Assembly: GCF_008329525.1 (NCBI RefSeq)
Contig: NZ_NPKQ01000001.1
Span: 558,001 to 622,000 of the forward strand
Source: Tardiphaga sp. P9-11
GTDB taxonomy: Bacteria; Pseudomonadota; Alphaproteobacteria; Rhizobiales; Xanthobacteraceae
Direction of reading: 5' to 3'
DNA: 64,000 nucleotides
Below, one piece after another: positions 40,922 through 49,943 of this stretch. A model generated the notes under the pieces. The model was given only the letters and a program-made list of their open reading frames with translations. It searched no databases and was not told the origin of the DNA. Both the position numbers and the translations under genes were made by a program. Every line of letters starts with the position of its first letter. Position 1 is the stretch's first letter.

Positions 40922-41278
40922 ATGTCGGATTTCAGAGCCAGATGGTTTGCCTTTCACAATCGACATATCGAGCCCGTCTCAAAGGAAATATTCAGTCACG
41001 TCGAAAAGATGGTGATCGGAACTTTGATTATATCGGCCGGGGCACATGTATCGAGCAATGAGCCCTCTATCGTTCTGTTCGGATACCTGCGCCACGGTCT
41101 TGTCGGTCGTGGCGTCGAACTATTCGGAATCGCGCTGCTGTTGCTGAATTTCATCGATGGCTTCTACAAGCTTGCAAAGCTGGAGTGGCATGTCGCGTTT
41201 CAGATCGCGATGTCGCTCTGTTACATCATTCTATCTGTCCGGTTGGTACAGCTGATCCTTGCCTTTCGTGGGGAGTAA
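40922..41278 (+). CDS. Hypothetical membrane protein, 118 aa
   Basis: A 118-residue protein with hydrophobic segments at about residues 29-43, 61-80 and 91-112 (VIGTLIISAGAHV; GRGVELFGIALLLLNFIDG; VAFQIAMSLCYIILSVRLVQLI). The N-terminal 28 residues are polar and basic. I know no family for it. AGGAGA 8 bases before ATG 40922 decides the start; an upstream in-frame stretch of about 45 codons looks untranslated. It is unlinked to an operon and is convergent with the cysteine-rich secreted protein gene. Confidence 0.7.
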   Translation: MSDFRARWFAFHNRHIEPVSKEIFSHVEKMVIGTLIISAGAHVSSNEPSIVLFGYLRHGLVGRGVELFGIALLLLNFIDGFYKLAKLEWHVAFQIAMSLCYIILSVRLVQLILAFRGE

Positions 41279-41315
41279 CGGACGCAGTCGGCGAAGCACT
41301 GTCGCGTAGCCTCAA

Positions 41316-41942
41316 TCATCGTCGAGCGAACGGCGCCAGGACGCTGGTGCAAGCCGGCGAAAGCGATGCGCTGTTGCTGGCCAAGCACTGCACGATGCGG
41401 CCGCCACCCGGCGCAATTCCGCCGCACAGCGATCTGATATCGCCACCGCATGCTGATCTCATCACAAACAATTCTTCGCGTGGACGCATGGGCCGTAGCA
41501 CTATCGCTGCGGGAGCGACGGCGGCCGCAGCAGGTGTGGCGGTCGTGGTTGCTGCAGCCGGAGCCGCAGTCGTGCCTTTCGCAGCTGCCTTCGGCGCGGC
41601 AGCGGCTGGCTTGGTGGTCGGTGGAGCGGCTTCCGTCTTGGGTGTTGCTGCGGGTGTTGGTTCGGCGGCTTTAGGCCCAGCAGCTGGCGCCTGGACCGCG
41701 CGGACCGCGCCTGCACATCCTGCAGAAAGGCTCGACATGTTCTTCTGCAGGCACTGCAACGAGGCTTCCCCGCCAGGCGGGACGCTCGAGCAATGCGCGA
41801 TGTAATCCGAACGGCATTGCGCCTTGACCGCGTCACGCTGTGCCTGGCTCGGGGCCTGTGCAAAGGCGGGACTTGCGATTGCGAAGAGTACCGCAACCAT
41901 CGGCACGCGACATCGCGCGGCCGAAGCGACTATGAAATTCAT
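41316..41942 (-). CDS. Secreted protein with two four-cysteine repeats joined by an Ala/Pro/Thr linker
   Basis: A 208-residue protein with a signal peptide ending at SPAFAQ (residue 29). Repeat 1 holds Cys 43, 51, 64 and 76; repeat 2 holds Cys 165, 173, 186 and 198. Both have the spacing C-x7-C-x12-C-x11-C and matching residues (D near the second Cys, PPGG/APGG, LQCL/VQCL, SLS..C). This resembles the GLG1-type cysteine-rich repeat found in bacterial secreted proteins. The linker (about residues 81-150) is almost only Ala, Pro, Thr and Lys. ATG 41942 gives the signal peptide. Two small disulfide-bonded modules on a flexible tether are likely; the ligand is unknown. Confidence 0.82.
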   Translation of the reverse strand: MNFIVASAARCRVPMVAVLFAIASPAFAQAPSQAQRDAVKAQCRSDYIAHCSSVPPGGEASLQCLQKNMSSLSAGCAGAVRAVQAPAAGPKAAEPTPAATPKTEAAPPTTKPAAAAPKAAAKGTTAAPAAATTTATPAAAAVAPAAIVLRPMRPREELFVMRSACGGDIRSLCGGIAPGGGRIVQCLASNSASLSPACTSVLAPFARR

Positions 41943-42171
41943 CGATGAAATCCTTGTTGTCGCTGCCCGGTCAGCCAAGTCATCCAACCAGGCAACTGCG
42001 TAAAATTTTCAAAAGGTGTTAGTTCTGAAAGGTATTCGCACAACAACTTCGGTTCGGCATCATTTGACGGTTTCGGTTTCACTACAAGTGGATTGTTGCT
42101 ATTGATGCGGATGGTCGGCGGTTTTTTTTGGCCAAGGATTTTTCAGAGACTCGTTTGATTGAGGCAGGACA

Positions 42172-43371
42172 ATGCGGTTTATGCGCGCCTGTTCATCTCG
42201 ACCGAAAACCCACACTGAGCGACCGCAACATGTTACGGCCATGCGCGTTGCCGGCGTTGCACTAGCGAGCTTCTTTTTAAGTGCCTGCGAGCAAAACGCT
42301 TTCGTCCCGCCACCGCCGCCGAAAGTCGATGTTGCGGTCCCTGTGCAGCGCGGTATCACGCGCTTTCTCGAAGCAACAGGCAACACTGCACCGATCAAGA
42401 ATGTCGATCTCGTGGCGCGCGTTCAAGGCGTCCTGCAGTCGATCGATTATCAGGATGGCTCCTTTGTCAAACAAGGCAAGACGCTGTTCACGGTCGAGCC
42501 CGAAACATACAAATTGAAACTTGAGCAGGCGCAGGCCGCGGAAGCCGGCGCGCAGGCGTCCGTGAAACAGGCGGAAGCCGATTTCAAGCGCCAGACGGAC
42601 CTCGTGTCCCGGCAGGTCGTTGCTCAGTCAACGCTCGATCAGTCGACGGCAACGCGCGACAACGCGCAAGCCAGTCTGCAGCAAGCGCAGGTCAATACCA
42701 AGATTGCTGACGTCAATTACGGATATACCAATGTCATGGCGCCGTTTGATGGCATCGTCAGCGCGCATCTGGTGTCAGTGGGTGAGCTTGTCGGCGTTGC
42801 ATCGCCGACGCAACTTGCGACGATCGTGCAGCTCGACCCGATTTACGTGAATTTCAACGTCAATGAACAGGATGTGCTGCGCATCCGGGACGAAGCGCGG
42901 CGGCGCGGACTGACCGTGAGCGATCTCAGGCAGCTGCCGATCGAGATCGGATTGCAGACCGAGGCTGGATTTCCGCACAAGGGCCAGATCGACTACATCT
43001 CGCCGACCATCAACCAGTCAACGGGAACGTTGCCCGTGCGTGGCATGCTGCCGAATCCGGATCGCATCCTGCTCCCGGGATTCTATGTGCGTGTTCGCGT
43101 GCCCATCGACCGGCAGGACAACGCCCTGCTGGTGCCGGATGTATCGCTCGGCAGCGATCAGGCCGGACGTTATCTGCTGGTTGTGAATGGCGACAATATC
43201 GTCGAGCAACGCAAGGTCATGACCGGGCCGCTGGAGGGTGAACTTCGCGTGATTGAAAGCGGTTTGAAGCCGGACGATCGCGTCGTTGTCGCAGGTCTGC
43301 TGCGTGCCATTCCCGGGCAGAAGGTCGATCCGCAACTAAGAAAGATCGAAGAGCCAGCACCGACCAAATAG
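42172..43371 (+). CDS. RND efflux periplasmic adaptor (membrane fusion) protein
   Basis: A 399-residue HlyD/AcrA-family adaptor. A lipoprotein signal with lipobox LSAC is at about residues 24-39. The lipoyl/biotin-like block VARVQGVLQSIDYQDGSFVKQGKTL, the helical hairpin (about residues 115-185, with SRQVVAQSTLDQSTATRDNAQ) and beta-barrel VSVGELVGVASPTQLATIV follow. It joins the inner-membrane pump to an outer-membrane channel. The start may be ATG 42172 (GAGGCAGG just upstream) or ATG 42241, closer to the lipobox. The permease gene follows after 8 bases, so both are one operon; no regulator or outer-membrane gene is beside them. Confidence 0.94.
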   Translation: MRFMRACSSRPKTHTERPQHVTAMRVAGVALASFFLSACEQNAFVPPPPPKVDVAVPVQRGITRFLEATGNTAPIKNVDLVARVQGVLQSIDYQDGSFVKQGKTLFTVEPETYKLKLEQAQAAEAGAQASVKQAEADFKRQTDLVSRQVVAQSTLDQSTATRDNAQASLQQAQVNTKIADVNYGYTNVMAPFDGIVSAHLVSVGELVGVASPTQLATIVQLDPIYVNFNVNEQDVLRIRDEARRRGLTVSDLRQLPIEIGLQTEAGFPHKGQIDYISPTINQSTGTLPVRGMLPNPDRILLPGFYVRVRVPIDRQDNALLVPDVSLGSDQAGRYLLVVNGDNIVEQRKVMTGPLEGELRVIESGLKPDDRVVVAGLLRAIPGQKVDPQLRKIEEPAPTK

Positions 43372-43379
43372 GACAGGCC

Positions 43380-46300
43380 ATGATTTCGAAGTTCTTCATC
43401 GAGCGGCCCGTCCTGTCCAACGTCATCGCGCTGCTGATGATCTTGATCGGCGGCGTCTCGCTCTACAACCTGGCTGTCGCACAATATCCCGACGTGGTGC
43501 CGCCGACCGTCCAGGTGACGACGCGTTATCCCGGCGCCAGCGCCAAGACCATCGTCGACACGGTGGCGCTGCCGATCGAGCAGCAGGTCAATGGCGTCGA
43601 GGACATGCTCTATATGCAGTCTTTCAGCGCTGCCGATGGCACCTATTCACTCACGGTCACGTTCAAGATCGGCACCGACCTGAATTTTGCGCAGGTGCTA
43701 GTGCAAAACCGCGTGTCGAGCGCGCTGTCGTCGCTGCCGACCGCCGTGCAAAATCAGGGTGTGACCGTTCAGAAGAAATCGACGGCGATCCTGCTGTTCG
43801 TGACGCTGTCGTCGCCAAAGTCGACCTATGACAGCCTGTTCCTGAGCAATTACGCCACGATCAACATCCGGGACGAGCTGTCGCGTCTGTCTGGCGTCGG
43901 CAATGTGACGGTGTTCGGCGCTGGTCAGTATTCGATGCGGATATGGCTCGATCCGAACAAGCTGCAAGCGCGCGGGCTGATGCCGCAGGATGTCATCCAG
44001 TCCATCCAGCAGCAGAGCCAGCAGGTCGCGGCAGGCCAGATCGGCATGCCGCCGACGCCTGCGGGGCAGGCATTTCAGTACACGCTGAACATCAACGGAC
44101 GATTGAACGATCCCTCTGAGTTCGAGGACATCGTCGTCAAGACCGGCGATAATGGCGATGTCACGCGGGTTCGTGACGTCGGGCATGTTGAACTGGGTGC
44201 GCAGACCTACAGTCAGATTTTTTCGCTCAACAAAAAGCCGGCGGTCGGCATCGGCGTGTTTCAGTCGCCGGGGGCCAATGCGCTGGAGGTCGAGAAGGCC
44301 GTCGAGAAGAAGATGGCGGCGCTGGCCAGGCAATTCCCCGACGATATCGAATACGACACGCCGTTCGACACCACGAAATTCGTCTCGGCCTCGATCAACG
44401 AAGTCTATAAGACGCTGTTCGAAGCGGGTTTGCTGGTGCTGGTGGTCATTCTGATCTTCCTGCAGGACTGGCGCGCGATGCTGGTGCCGGCGACCACGGT
44501 GCCGGTGACGATTATCGGCGCCTTTGCGGCGATGGCGGCGCTTGGCTTCACGATCAATCTGTCGACCCTGTTCGCGATCGTGCTGGCGATCGGCATCGTC
44601 GTCGACGATGCCATCGTGGTGGTCGAAGGCGCGGCCTACAATATCGAGCAAGGCATGTCCGGTCACGACGCTGCGATCAGCGCAATGGACAAGCTGTTCG
44701 GTCCGATCATCGGCATCACGCTGGTGCTGATCTCGGTGTTTCTGCCGGCGGCGTTCCTGCCCGGGCTGACCGGGCGCATGTATGCGCAGTTCGCGCTGGT
44801 CATCGCGGCCACGGCGCTGCTCAGCGCCGTCAATGCGGCCACACTGAAGCCGACACAATGCGCATTGTGGCTGCGCCGCCCGGTGCCGCCCGAGAAGCGC
44901 AATTTCTTCTATCGCGGCTTCAACAGGGTCTATGACCGGCTTGAACGGGGCTATGCCGCCCTGATCACGCGCATGGTCGCGCGCAGCAATCTCTCGGTTG
45001 TCCTGGCACTCATCCTGATCGGCATCGCCGGCTACGGCCTGTCGCGGATTCCCACGGGCTTCATCCCGATCGAGGATCAAGGCTATCTCCTGGTCGCCGT
45101 GCAACTACCGGATGGCGCCGCGCTGGACCGGACGCAGCAGGTGCTTGATCGGGTCAGCGAATTGGCGGCGAAAACGCCGGCGGTGGAACAGGTCGTCAGC
45201 ATCGCGGGCATCTCGGCACTGGACAGCAGCTCCAGCCTCGCCAATGCCGGTGTAGCCTACCTGATCCTGAAGGAATGGAGCGAACGCGGACCGGGTCAGG
45301 ACCTTCGCTCGCTGTTCGTCGAATTGAATGCAAGCATGTCGGAAATCCAGGAAGCGCGCATTCTGGTCATCCCGCCGCCGCCAATTCAGGGCATCGGCAA
45401 TGCCGCGGGCTTCGCCATGCAGATCGAACTGCGCGATGGCAATGCGGATTACAGCAAGCTGCAGGCGATCACCGGGGCGGTCGTGGCCAATGCACAGACG
45501 CAAAGCGCGTTGCAGCGGGTCAGCTCGCCATTTCGGTCGATGGTCCCGCAATTCGATATCGAGATCGATCGCATTAAGACCCAGACGCTGCATGTCACGA
45601 CGGATCAGGTGTTCTCGACCCTGTCGTCCTATCTAGGATCGTCCTTCGTCAACCAGTTCAACAAGTTCGGTCGCACCTTTCAGGTCTATACACAGGCGGA
45701 TGCCAAATTTCGGCTGACCGCCCGGGACATCGAGAACCTGACGGTCCGCAACCAGCAGGGCAGCATGATCCCGCTCGGCACTGTGGCGAAGATTACGCCA
45801 GCGGTGGGGCCGTCGCTGATCAGTCTTTACAATCTCTATCCGTCGGCGATGGTGATCGGCTTGCCGGCGCAGGGCTACAGTTCCGGGCAGTCGATGGCGC
45901 TGATGGAGCAGATCGCGGCCAAGACCCTGCCTCCGGGAGCGGGCTTCGAATGGACGGCGATGTCGTACCAGGAAAAGATCGTCGGCAATCAGTTGTACTA
46001 TGTATTCGGCCTTGCGCTGCTGCTCGTCTATCTGGTGCTCGCGGGACAGTATGAAAGCTGGTACGCGCCCATTTCAGTGATCCTGGCCGTGCCGCTGTCA
46101 TTGCTTGGCCCGATGGCGGTGCTTACTGCGCTGCGGATCGAGAATAATCTCTATACGCAGATCGGCATCATCCTTTTGATCGCTCTGTCGGCGAAGAACG
46201 CCATCCTGATCGTCGAGGTGGCGATCGAGCTGCATGTGCATGATCGCAAGCCGCTGCTCGAATCTGCGGTCGCAGCGGCGCGTGCGCGTTTCCGGCCGAT

Positions 46301-46553
46301 CCTGATGACGTCTTTCGCCTTTATTCTTGGCGTGCTGCCGCTGGTGCTCGCGACCGGCGCCGGCGCCAGTGCCCGCAAGTCGATCGGCATCACCGTGTTT
46401 TCGGGCATGATCGCGTCGACCTGCCTCGCGGTGCTGTTCGTTCCGACCTTCTTTATCGTCGTCCAGGGGTGGGAGAACTGGCGCGCCAGCCGCAAGGCGA
46501 AGGCAACGGTGCCTGCCAATTCGACGGTCGGCGTTAGCGACGCAAGCCATTAG
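43380..46553 (+). CDS. RND multidrug efflux permease (HAE1 family)
   Basis: A 1057-residue inner-membrane pump, the usual size of AcrB/MexB relatives. It starts ISKFFIERPVLSNVIALLMILIGG, has the first large periplasmic loop with KKSTAILLFVTLSSP, and twelve membrane helices in two sets. The helix 4 region IVLAIGIVVDDAIVVVEGAAYNIE carries the proton-relay Asp pair (VDDAIVVVE). The second half contains LLIALSAKNAILIVEVAIELH with the helix 10 Lys. It exports drugs or hydrophobic compounds using the proton gradient. The outer-membrane channel is not encoded nearby, so a TolC-like protein must be shared. Confidence 0.96.
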   Translation: MISKFFIERPVLSNVIALLMILIGGVSLYNLAVAQYPDVVPPTVQVTTRYPGASAKTIVDTVALPIEQQVNGVEDMLYMQSFSAADGTYSLTVTFKIGTDLNFAQVLVQNRVSSALSSLPTAVQNQGVTVQKKSTAILLFVTLSSPKSTYDSLFLSNYATINIRDELSRLSGVGNVTVFGAGQYSMRIWLDPNKLQARGLMPQDVIQSIQQQSQQVAAGQIGMPPTPAGQAFQYTLNINGRLNDPSEFEDIVVKTGDNGDVTRVRDVGHVELGAQTYSQIFSLNKKPAVGIGVFQSPGANALEVEKAVEKKMAALARQFPDDIEYDTPFDTTKFVSASINEVYKTLFEAGLLVLVVILIFLQDWRAMLVPATTVPVTIIGAFAAMAALGFTINLSTLFAIVLAIGIVVDDAIVVVEGAAYNIEQGMSGHDAAISAMDKLFGPIIGITLVLISVFLPAAFLPGLTGRMYAQFALVIAATALLSAVNAATLKPTQCALWLRRPVPPEKRNFFYRGFNRVYDRLERGYAALITRMVARSNLSVVLALILIGIAGYGLSRIPTGFIPIEDQGYLLVAVQLPDGAALDRTQQVLDRVSELAAKTPAVEQVVSIAGISALDSSSSLANAGVAYLILKEWSERGPGQDLRSLFVELNASMSEIQEARILVIPPPPIQGIGNAAGFAMQIELRDGNADYSKLQAITGAVVANAQTQSALQRVSSPFRSMVPQFDIEIDRIKTQTLHVTTDQVFSTLSSYLGSSFVNQFNKFGRTFQVYTQADAKFRLTARDIENLTVRNQQGSMIPLGTVAKITPAVGPSLISLYNLYPSAMVIGLPAQGYSSGQSMALMEQIAAKTLPPGAGFEWTAMSYQEKIVGNQLYYVFGLALLLVYLVLAGQYESWYAPISVILAVPLSLLGPMAVLTALRIENNLYTQIGIILLIALSAKNAILIVEVAIELHVHDRKPLLESAVAAARARFRPILMTSFAFILGVLPLVLATGAGASARKSIGITVFSGMIASTCLAVLFVPTFFIVVQGWENWRASRKAKATVPANSTVGVSDASH

Positions 46554-46592
46554 ACCGGTCATGACGCTCGCTTCGGATACGCTGCGGAGTGC

Positions 46593-48785
46593 TTACCTTC
46601 GCAAGACTGCAATCATCCGGCTCGCAAAAGCCAGTCGCTCGGCCATGACCGAGACGAAGTAAGTGAGCAGCTTCTGACTTAGAGCGGGATGGTTCTGCTT
46701 GATGTCCTCGAAAGCGTCGGCGCGGAGCAAATAAAGGACGCTGGCGATTTCTGCCTGGATGGTGGCGCTGCGTGGTGCATAGGCGACGAGGCCCATTTCA
46801 CCCACCGTCGTGTAACGCCCGAGGCTGCGCACCCGCGTCAGCCTGCCGTCGCCGGCCGGCACCATGATGCCGAGTCGGCCGTCGAGAATGAAGTGCATGG
46901 AATCGGCAGCGTCGCCGGCCTGAACGACGATTTCGCCGGCGCTGACTTCGACGCGTTGGCAGCGTCGCATCAGTTCTTCGGAATCGTCGGCGGTGCGCAG
47001 AATCTTGGTGAACCAATCGCGCAAGTTGGCTTCTTCTTCGGCGAGTCCGCGATGCCTGACGATCACCTCGTTTTCACACCACTCCAGCGCGTGATCGAGT
47101 TCGCCCATGACCTCGACGGTGTCATCGATGAACAGGCTGGCGCGCAAATTGCGATTGGCTGAGGGATGAAGATTGGCGAGCACCAGCGTGGTGCCGTGGC
47201 CTTGGGCAATGCGCTTGATTTGGGCGAAGCTGTGGGCCGCCGACGAGTCAATGCCCGTCACCAACTTGAAGTCAAACACCAGATAGCGGCATTCGGGATG
47301 ACGGCGCAGCAGTGCCTTGACGTGTAAATAGAGCCGGTTGGCAGAGCCGAAGAACAGATAGCTCTGCAGATTGAGGCCTTGGATCTCTCGGCCATGCGCC
47401 GCCAGCGTGCGCTGGTCGTCCAGCGAGCGGTCCAGCGAGCTGCGATATTCCGAACCGTCGAAACCGTATTTGATCGAGGAGACCCGCGACACGCTGAGCG
47501 CAAAGGTGGCGCAGCCGATGACGATGCCGATCAGCACGCCAGCCACGAAACCCCATGTGAGAATAATGACGATGATCGCCAGCAGCGACAGGTAGTCGAG
47601 CAGCGAGAGCCGCCTACGGGAGTCGACGATCCAGCGATGAAGTTGTTCGAGGCCGAGATACAGCAGCAGGCCACCGAGTACGAAACGCGGCATATAGGCA
47701 AGTAATGCAGGATCGACGACGAGCATCAGCGCGGCCACCGCGGCGACGGTCAGGCCGGACAAACGACCGGTAGCGCCGCTGTTGCGGTTCAGGATGGAGC
47801 GGCTGATCGAGATGCAGCCGGCATAGCCACCGAGCGCGCCAGCCAGAATGTTGGCGATGCCGGTCACATTGAGTTCGCGCTCGATGTCAGCTTCGCGATG
47901 CGCTGCAACTTCGATGCCGGTCGTATTGAACAGGGTGCTCACGGCCGTCACGAAGATCACAGCAATGAAATTGCCGATGAGGCCGGGAAGCGCCTGCCAT
48001 GGATAGCCTTCGCTGAAGAAGGTCCAGGGCAAGGTCAGACTGGCCTTGGGCGGCGATGCGAAGGTCCAGCCCATAGCCTGTGCCTCGATTACGGACACTC
48101 CGGCGATCTTGAAGACGAGATGAGCCGCCATGACGCTCGCGATGAGGATCATGGGCAACGCCAGCGGCTTACGGGAGCGATGCCAGACAATGTAGATCGT
48201 CACTGCCACGGCAGCCGCAGCCAGTAATTCGTAAAGCGTTATCGGATTGACCAGCTTTGTCAGGTTCGTCCATTGCAGCTTGTGGCCCGTGATCACCTGA
48301 ATGGCGCCAGCGACGATCAGGCAGGCGGTGGCTCCGAGAAACCCGCCGATCACCGGATAGGGTACATAGCGGATCGCCCGCCCCATGCGCGTAATCCCGA
48401 AGCCGCATAGCACGATGCCCGTGACGACCGTGGCCGAGCACAGGGTGATGAGCACTGGACCCAGCAAAGTGGGCGATGCATCGGCCGTGACGATGTGTTC
48501 GACCAAGGCTGCCGACAGGATCGCGGTGACGGCTGCGGTGGAACTCTCGGGACCGGCCACGGCGAAGGGAAATGAACTGCCGAGCGCGATCACGGCGGCG
48601 ATGACGCTCGCGGAGATGAAAGTGGCGGCGATGCCATAGGGCAGGAACGAGGCCAATGGCCCGGTGAAAATCAGCACCGAATAGGACAGGCTGAAGCTGA
48701 TGGTGAGGACGCTGGCGATCAGGCCACCGAACACGTCGTTGCGCCACGCCCGCAACACGTCCGGGCTGACACGGGAGTCAGCCAT
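46593..48785 (-). CDS. SulP-family anion transporter with STAS and cyclic nucleotide-binding domains
   Basis: A 730-residue multi-domain protein. The N-terminal SulP/SLC26 transporter (about residues 10-430) has about 12 hydrophobic segments, with AVAGPESSTAAVTAIL as the substrate-site region. A STAS domain (about 440-560; YLVFDFKLVTGIDSSAAHSFAQIKR) is the regulatory part. A cNMP-binding-like domain (about 590-720; GEIVVQAGDAADSMHFILDGRLGIM and GEMGLVAYAPRSATIQAE) follows. It lacks the canonical phosphate-binding Arg pattern R-x-A-x-V, having RSATI, so ligand binding is plausible. It likely transports an inorganic or dicarboxylic anion. Beside purC, with no clear operon partner. Confidence 0.9.
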   Translation of the reverse strand: MADSRVSPDVLRAWRNDVFGGLIASVLTISFSLSYSVLIFTGPLASFLPYGIAATFISASVIAAVIALGSSFPFAVAGPESSTAAVTAILSAALVEHIVTADASPTLLGPVLITLCSATVVTGIVLCGFGITRMGRAIRYVPYPVIGGFLGATACLIVAGAIQVITGHKLQWTNLTKLVNPITLYELLAAAAVAVTIYIVWHRSRKPLALPMILIASVMAAHLVFKIAGVSVIEAQAMGWTFASPPKASLTLPWTFFSEGYPWQALPGLIGNFIAVIFVTAVSTLFNTTGIEVAAHREADIERELNVTGIANILAGALGGYAGCISISRSILNRNSGATGRLSGLTVAAVAALMLVVDPALLAYMPRFVLGGLLLYLGLEQLHRWIVDSRRRLSLLDYLSLLAIIVIILTWGFVAGVLIGIVIGCATFALSVSRVSSIKYGFDGSEYRSSLDRSLDDQRTLAAHGREIQGLNLQSYLFFGSANRLYLHVKALLRRHPECRYLVFDFKLVTGIDSSAAHSFAQIKRIAQGHGTTLVLANLHPSANRNLRASLFIDDTVEVMGELDHALEWCENEVIVRHRGLAEEEANLRDWFTKILRTADDSEELMRRCQRVEVSAGEIVVQAGDAADSMHFILDGRLGIMVPAGDGRLTRVRSLGRYTTVGEMGLVAYAPRSATIQAEIASVLYLLRADAFEDIKQNHPALSQKLLTYFVSVMAERLAFASRMIAVLRR

Positions 48786-48959
48786 GGGCGGCTGCTTTCA
48801 AGGCGGCCAGAATGGTGGGGGCGGGCCGGGAGTGTGTCACGCGCGAACCTGTGGGAGCGCTGCGCGACAGGCGCAACCGCCGCCGTCTCTGGTAGACGAC
48901 GGGGAGATGGACGGACAAGACTATTTTTATGACAGTCCGCGGGAAAGACAGTCCGTTTG

Positions 48960-49877
48960 TTAGTCGATGACCAGCTTCGTGCCGGTCAGGCGGCGATAGG
49001 CCTCCAAATAGCGCTTGCTGGTGGCGTCGATCACCTCAGGGGGCAGTGGCGGCGGCGGTGCTTCACCGTTCCAGCGGCCAGCGCTGCGCTCGATGTCCAG
49101 ATAGTCGCGTAGCGGCTGCTTGTCGAAGCTCGGCTGCGGCTGACCCGGTCTATAGACGTCAGCGGCCCAGAAACGGGAGCTGTCAGGGGTCATCACCTCG
49201 TCGATCAGGATGATGCGGCCGTCGGCCTCCTTGCCGAATTCGAACTTGGTGTCGCCGATGATGATGCCGGCCTCGCGGGCGATCTCCTCGCCCTGGGTAT
49301 AGACGGCGCGGGTCATGCTCTCGAGCGTGAAGGCATCTTCCTCGCCGATAATCTCGCGCATCCGGGCAATGGTGATGTTCTCGTCATGGCCGGTCTCGGC
49401 CTTGGTGGCAGGGCTGAACACCGGCTCGGCGAATTTCTGGCTCTCAAGCAGTCCGGCTTCCAGCTTCTCGCCGGCCAAGGTACCGCTCGCGGCATACTCC
49501 TTCCAGGCTGAACCCGAAATGTAGCCGCGAATCACGCATTCGATCGGAAACACGGTGGTGCGGCGGCACAACATCGCGCGGCCGGCCAAGGCGGCGCGGT
49601 GGCCTGCGAGCGCCGGCACTTGCTTGATGATCTCGTCGGCGTCGGCGGAGATCATGTGATGCGGGACCACGCCGCCAAGCTGGTTGAACCACCAGGCGCT
49701 GATCTGGGTCAGCACCGCGCCCTTCATCGGGATGGTCTCGTTCATGACTACGTCAAAGGCGCTGATGCGGTCGGTGGTCAGTAGCAACACGCGGTCGTCG
49801 CCGACGGCATAGATATCGCGCACCTTGCCGCGACCGATCTTGGGGAGGGGCAGGTCGCTGGTAGCCATCGCGGTCAT
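48960..49877 (-). CDS. purC: Phosphoribosylaminoimidazole-succinocarboxamide synthase PurC
   Basis: A 305-residue enzyme of the ATP-grasp-like SAICAR synthetase fold that joins CAIR and aspartate in purine synthesis. Blocks include [28 protein letters not shown] (the ATP Gly-rich loop), [16 protein letters not shown] and [34 protein letters not shown]. Length about 300 is the long form found in many proteobacteria; rhizobia often also have a short PurC with purS. It lies between the pirin and SulP genes. The first codon may be ATG 49877 or 49868; neither has a strong ribosome site. Confidence 0.95.
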   Translation of the reverse strand: MTAMATSDLPLPKIGRGKVRDIYAVGDDRVLLLTTDRISAFDVVMNETIPMKGAVLTQISAWWFNQLGGVVPHHMISADADEIIKQVPALAGHRAALAGRAMLCRRTTVFPIECVIRGYISGSAWKEYAASGTLAGEKLEAGLLESQKFAEPVFSPATKAETGHDENITIARMREIIGEEDAFTLESMTRAVYTQGEEIAREAGIIIGDTKFEFGKEADGRIILIDEVMTPDSSRFWAADVYRPGQPQPSFDKQPLRDYLDIERSAGRWNGEAPPPPLPPEVIDATSKRYLEAYRRLTGTKLVID

Positions 49878-49943
49878 GTCAGGGTCTTTCGAAAGCAGAA
49901 CCGTCCGGCGTCTGGCCGGCGGCGGCGTGATGAAGGAGTGAGC

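Noticed and set aside
43698-45104. 468-codon minus-strand frame inside the RND permease gene
   Set aside because: Arg/His/Asp/Gln-rich antisense translation with no motif; the plus strand encodes a complete permease.
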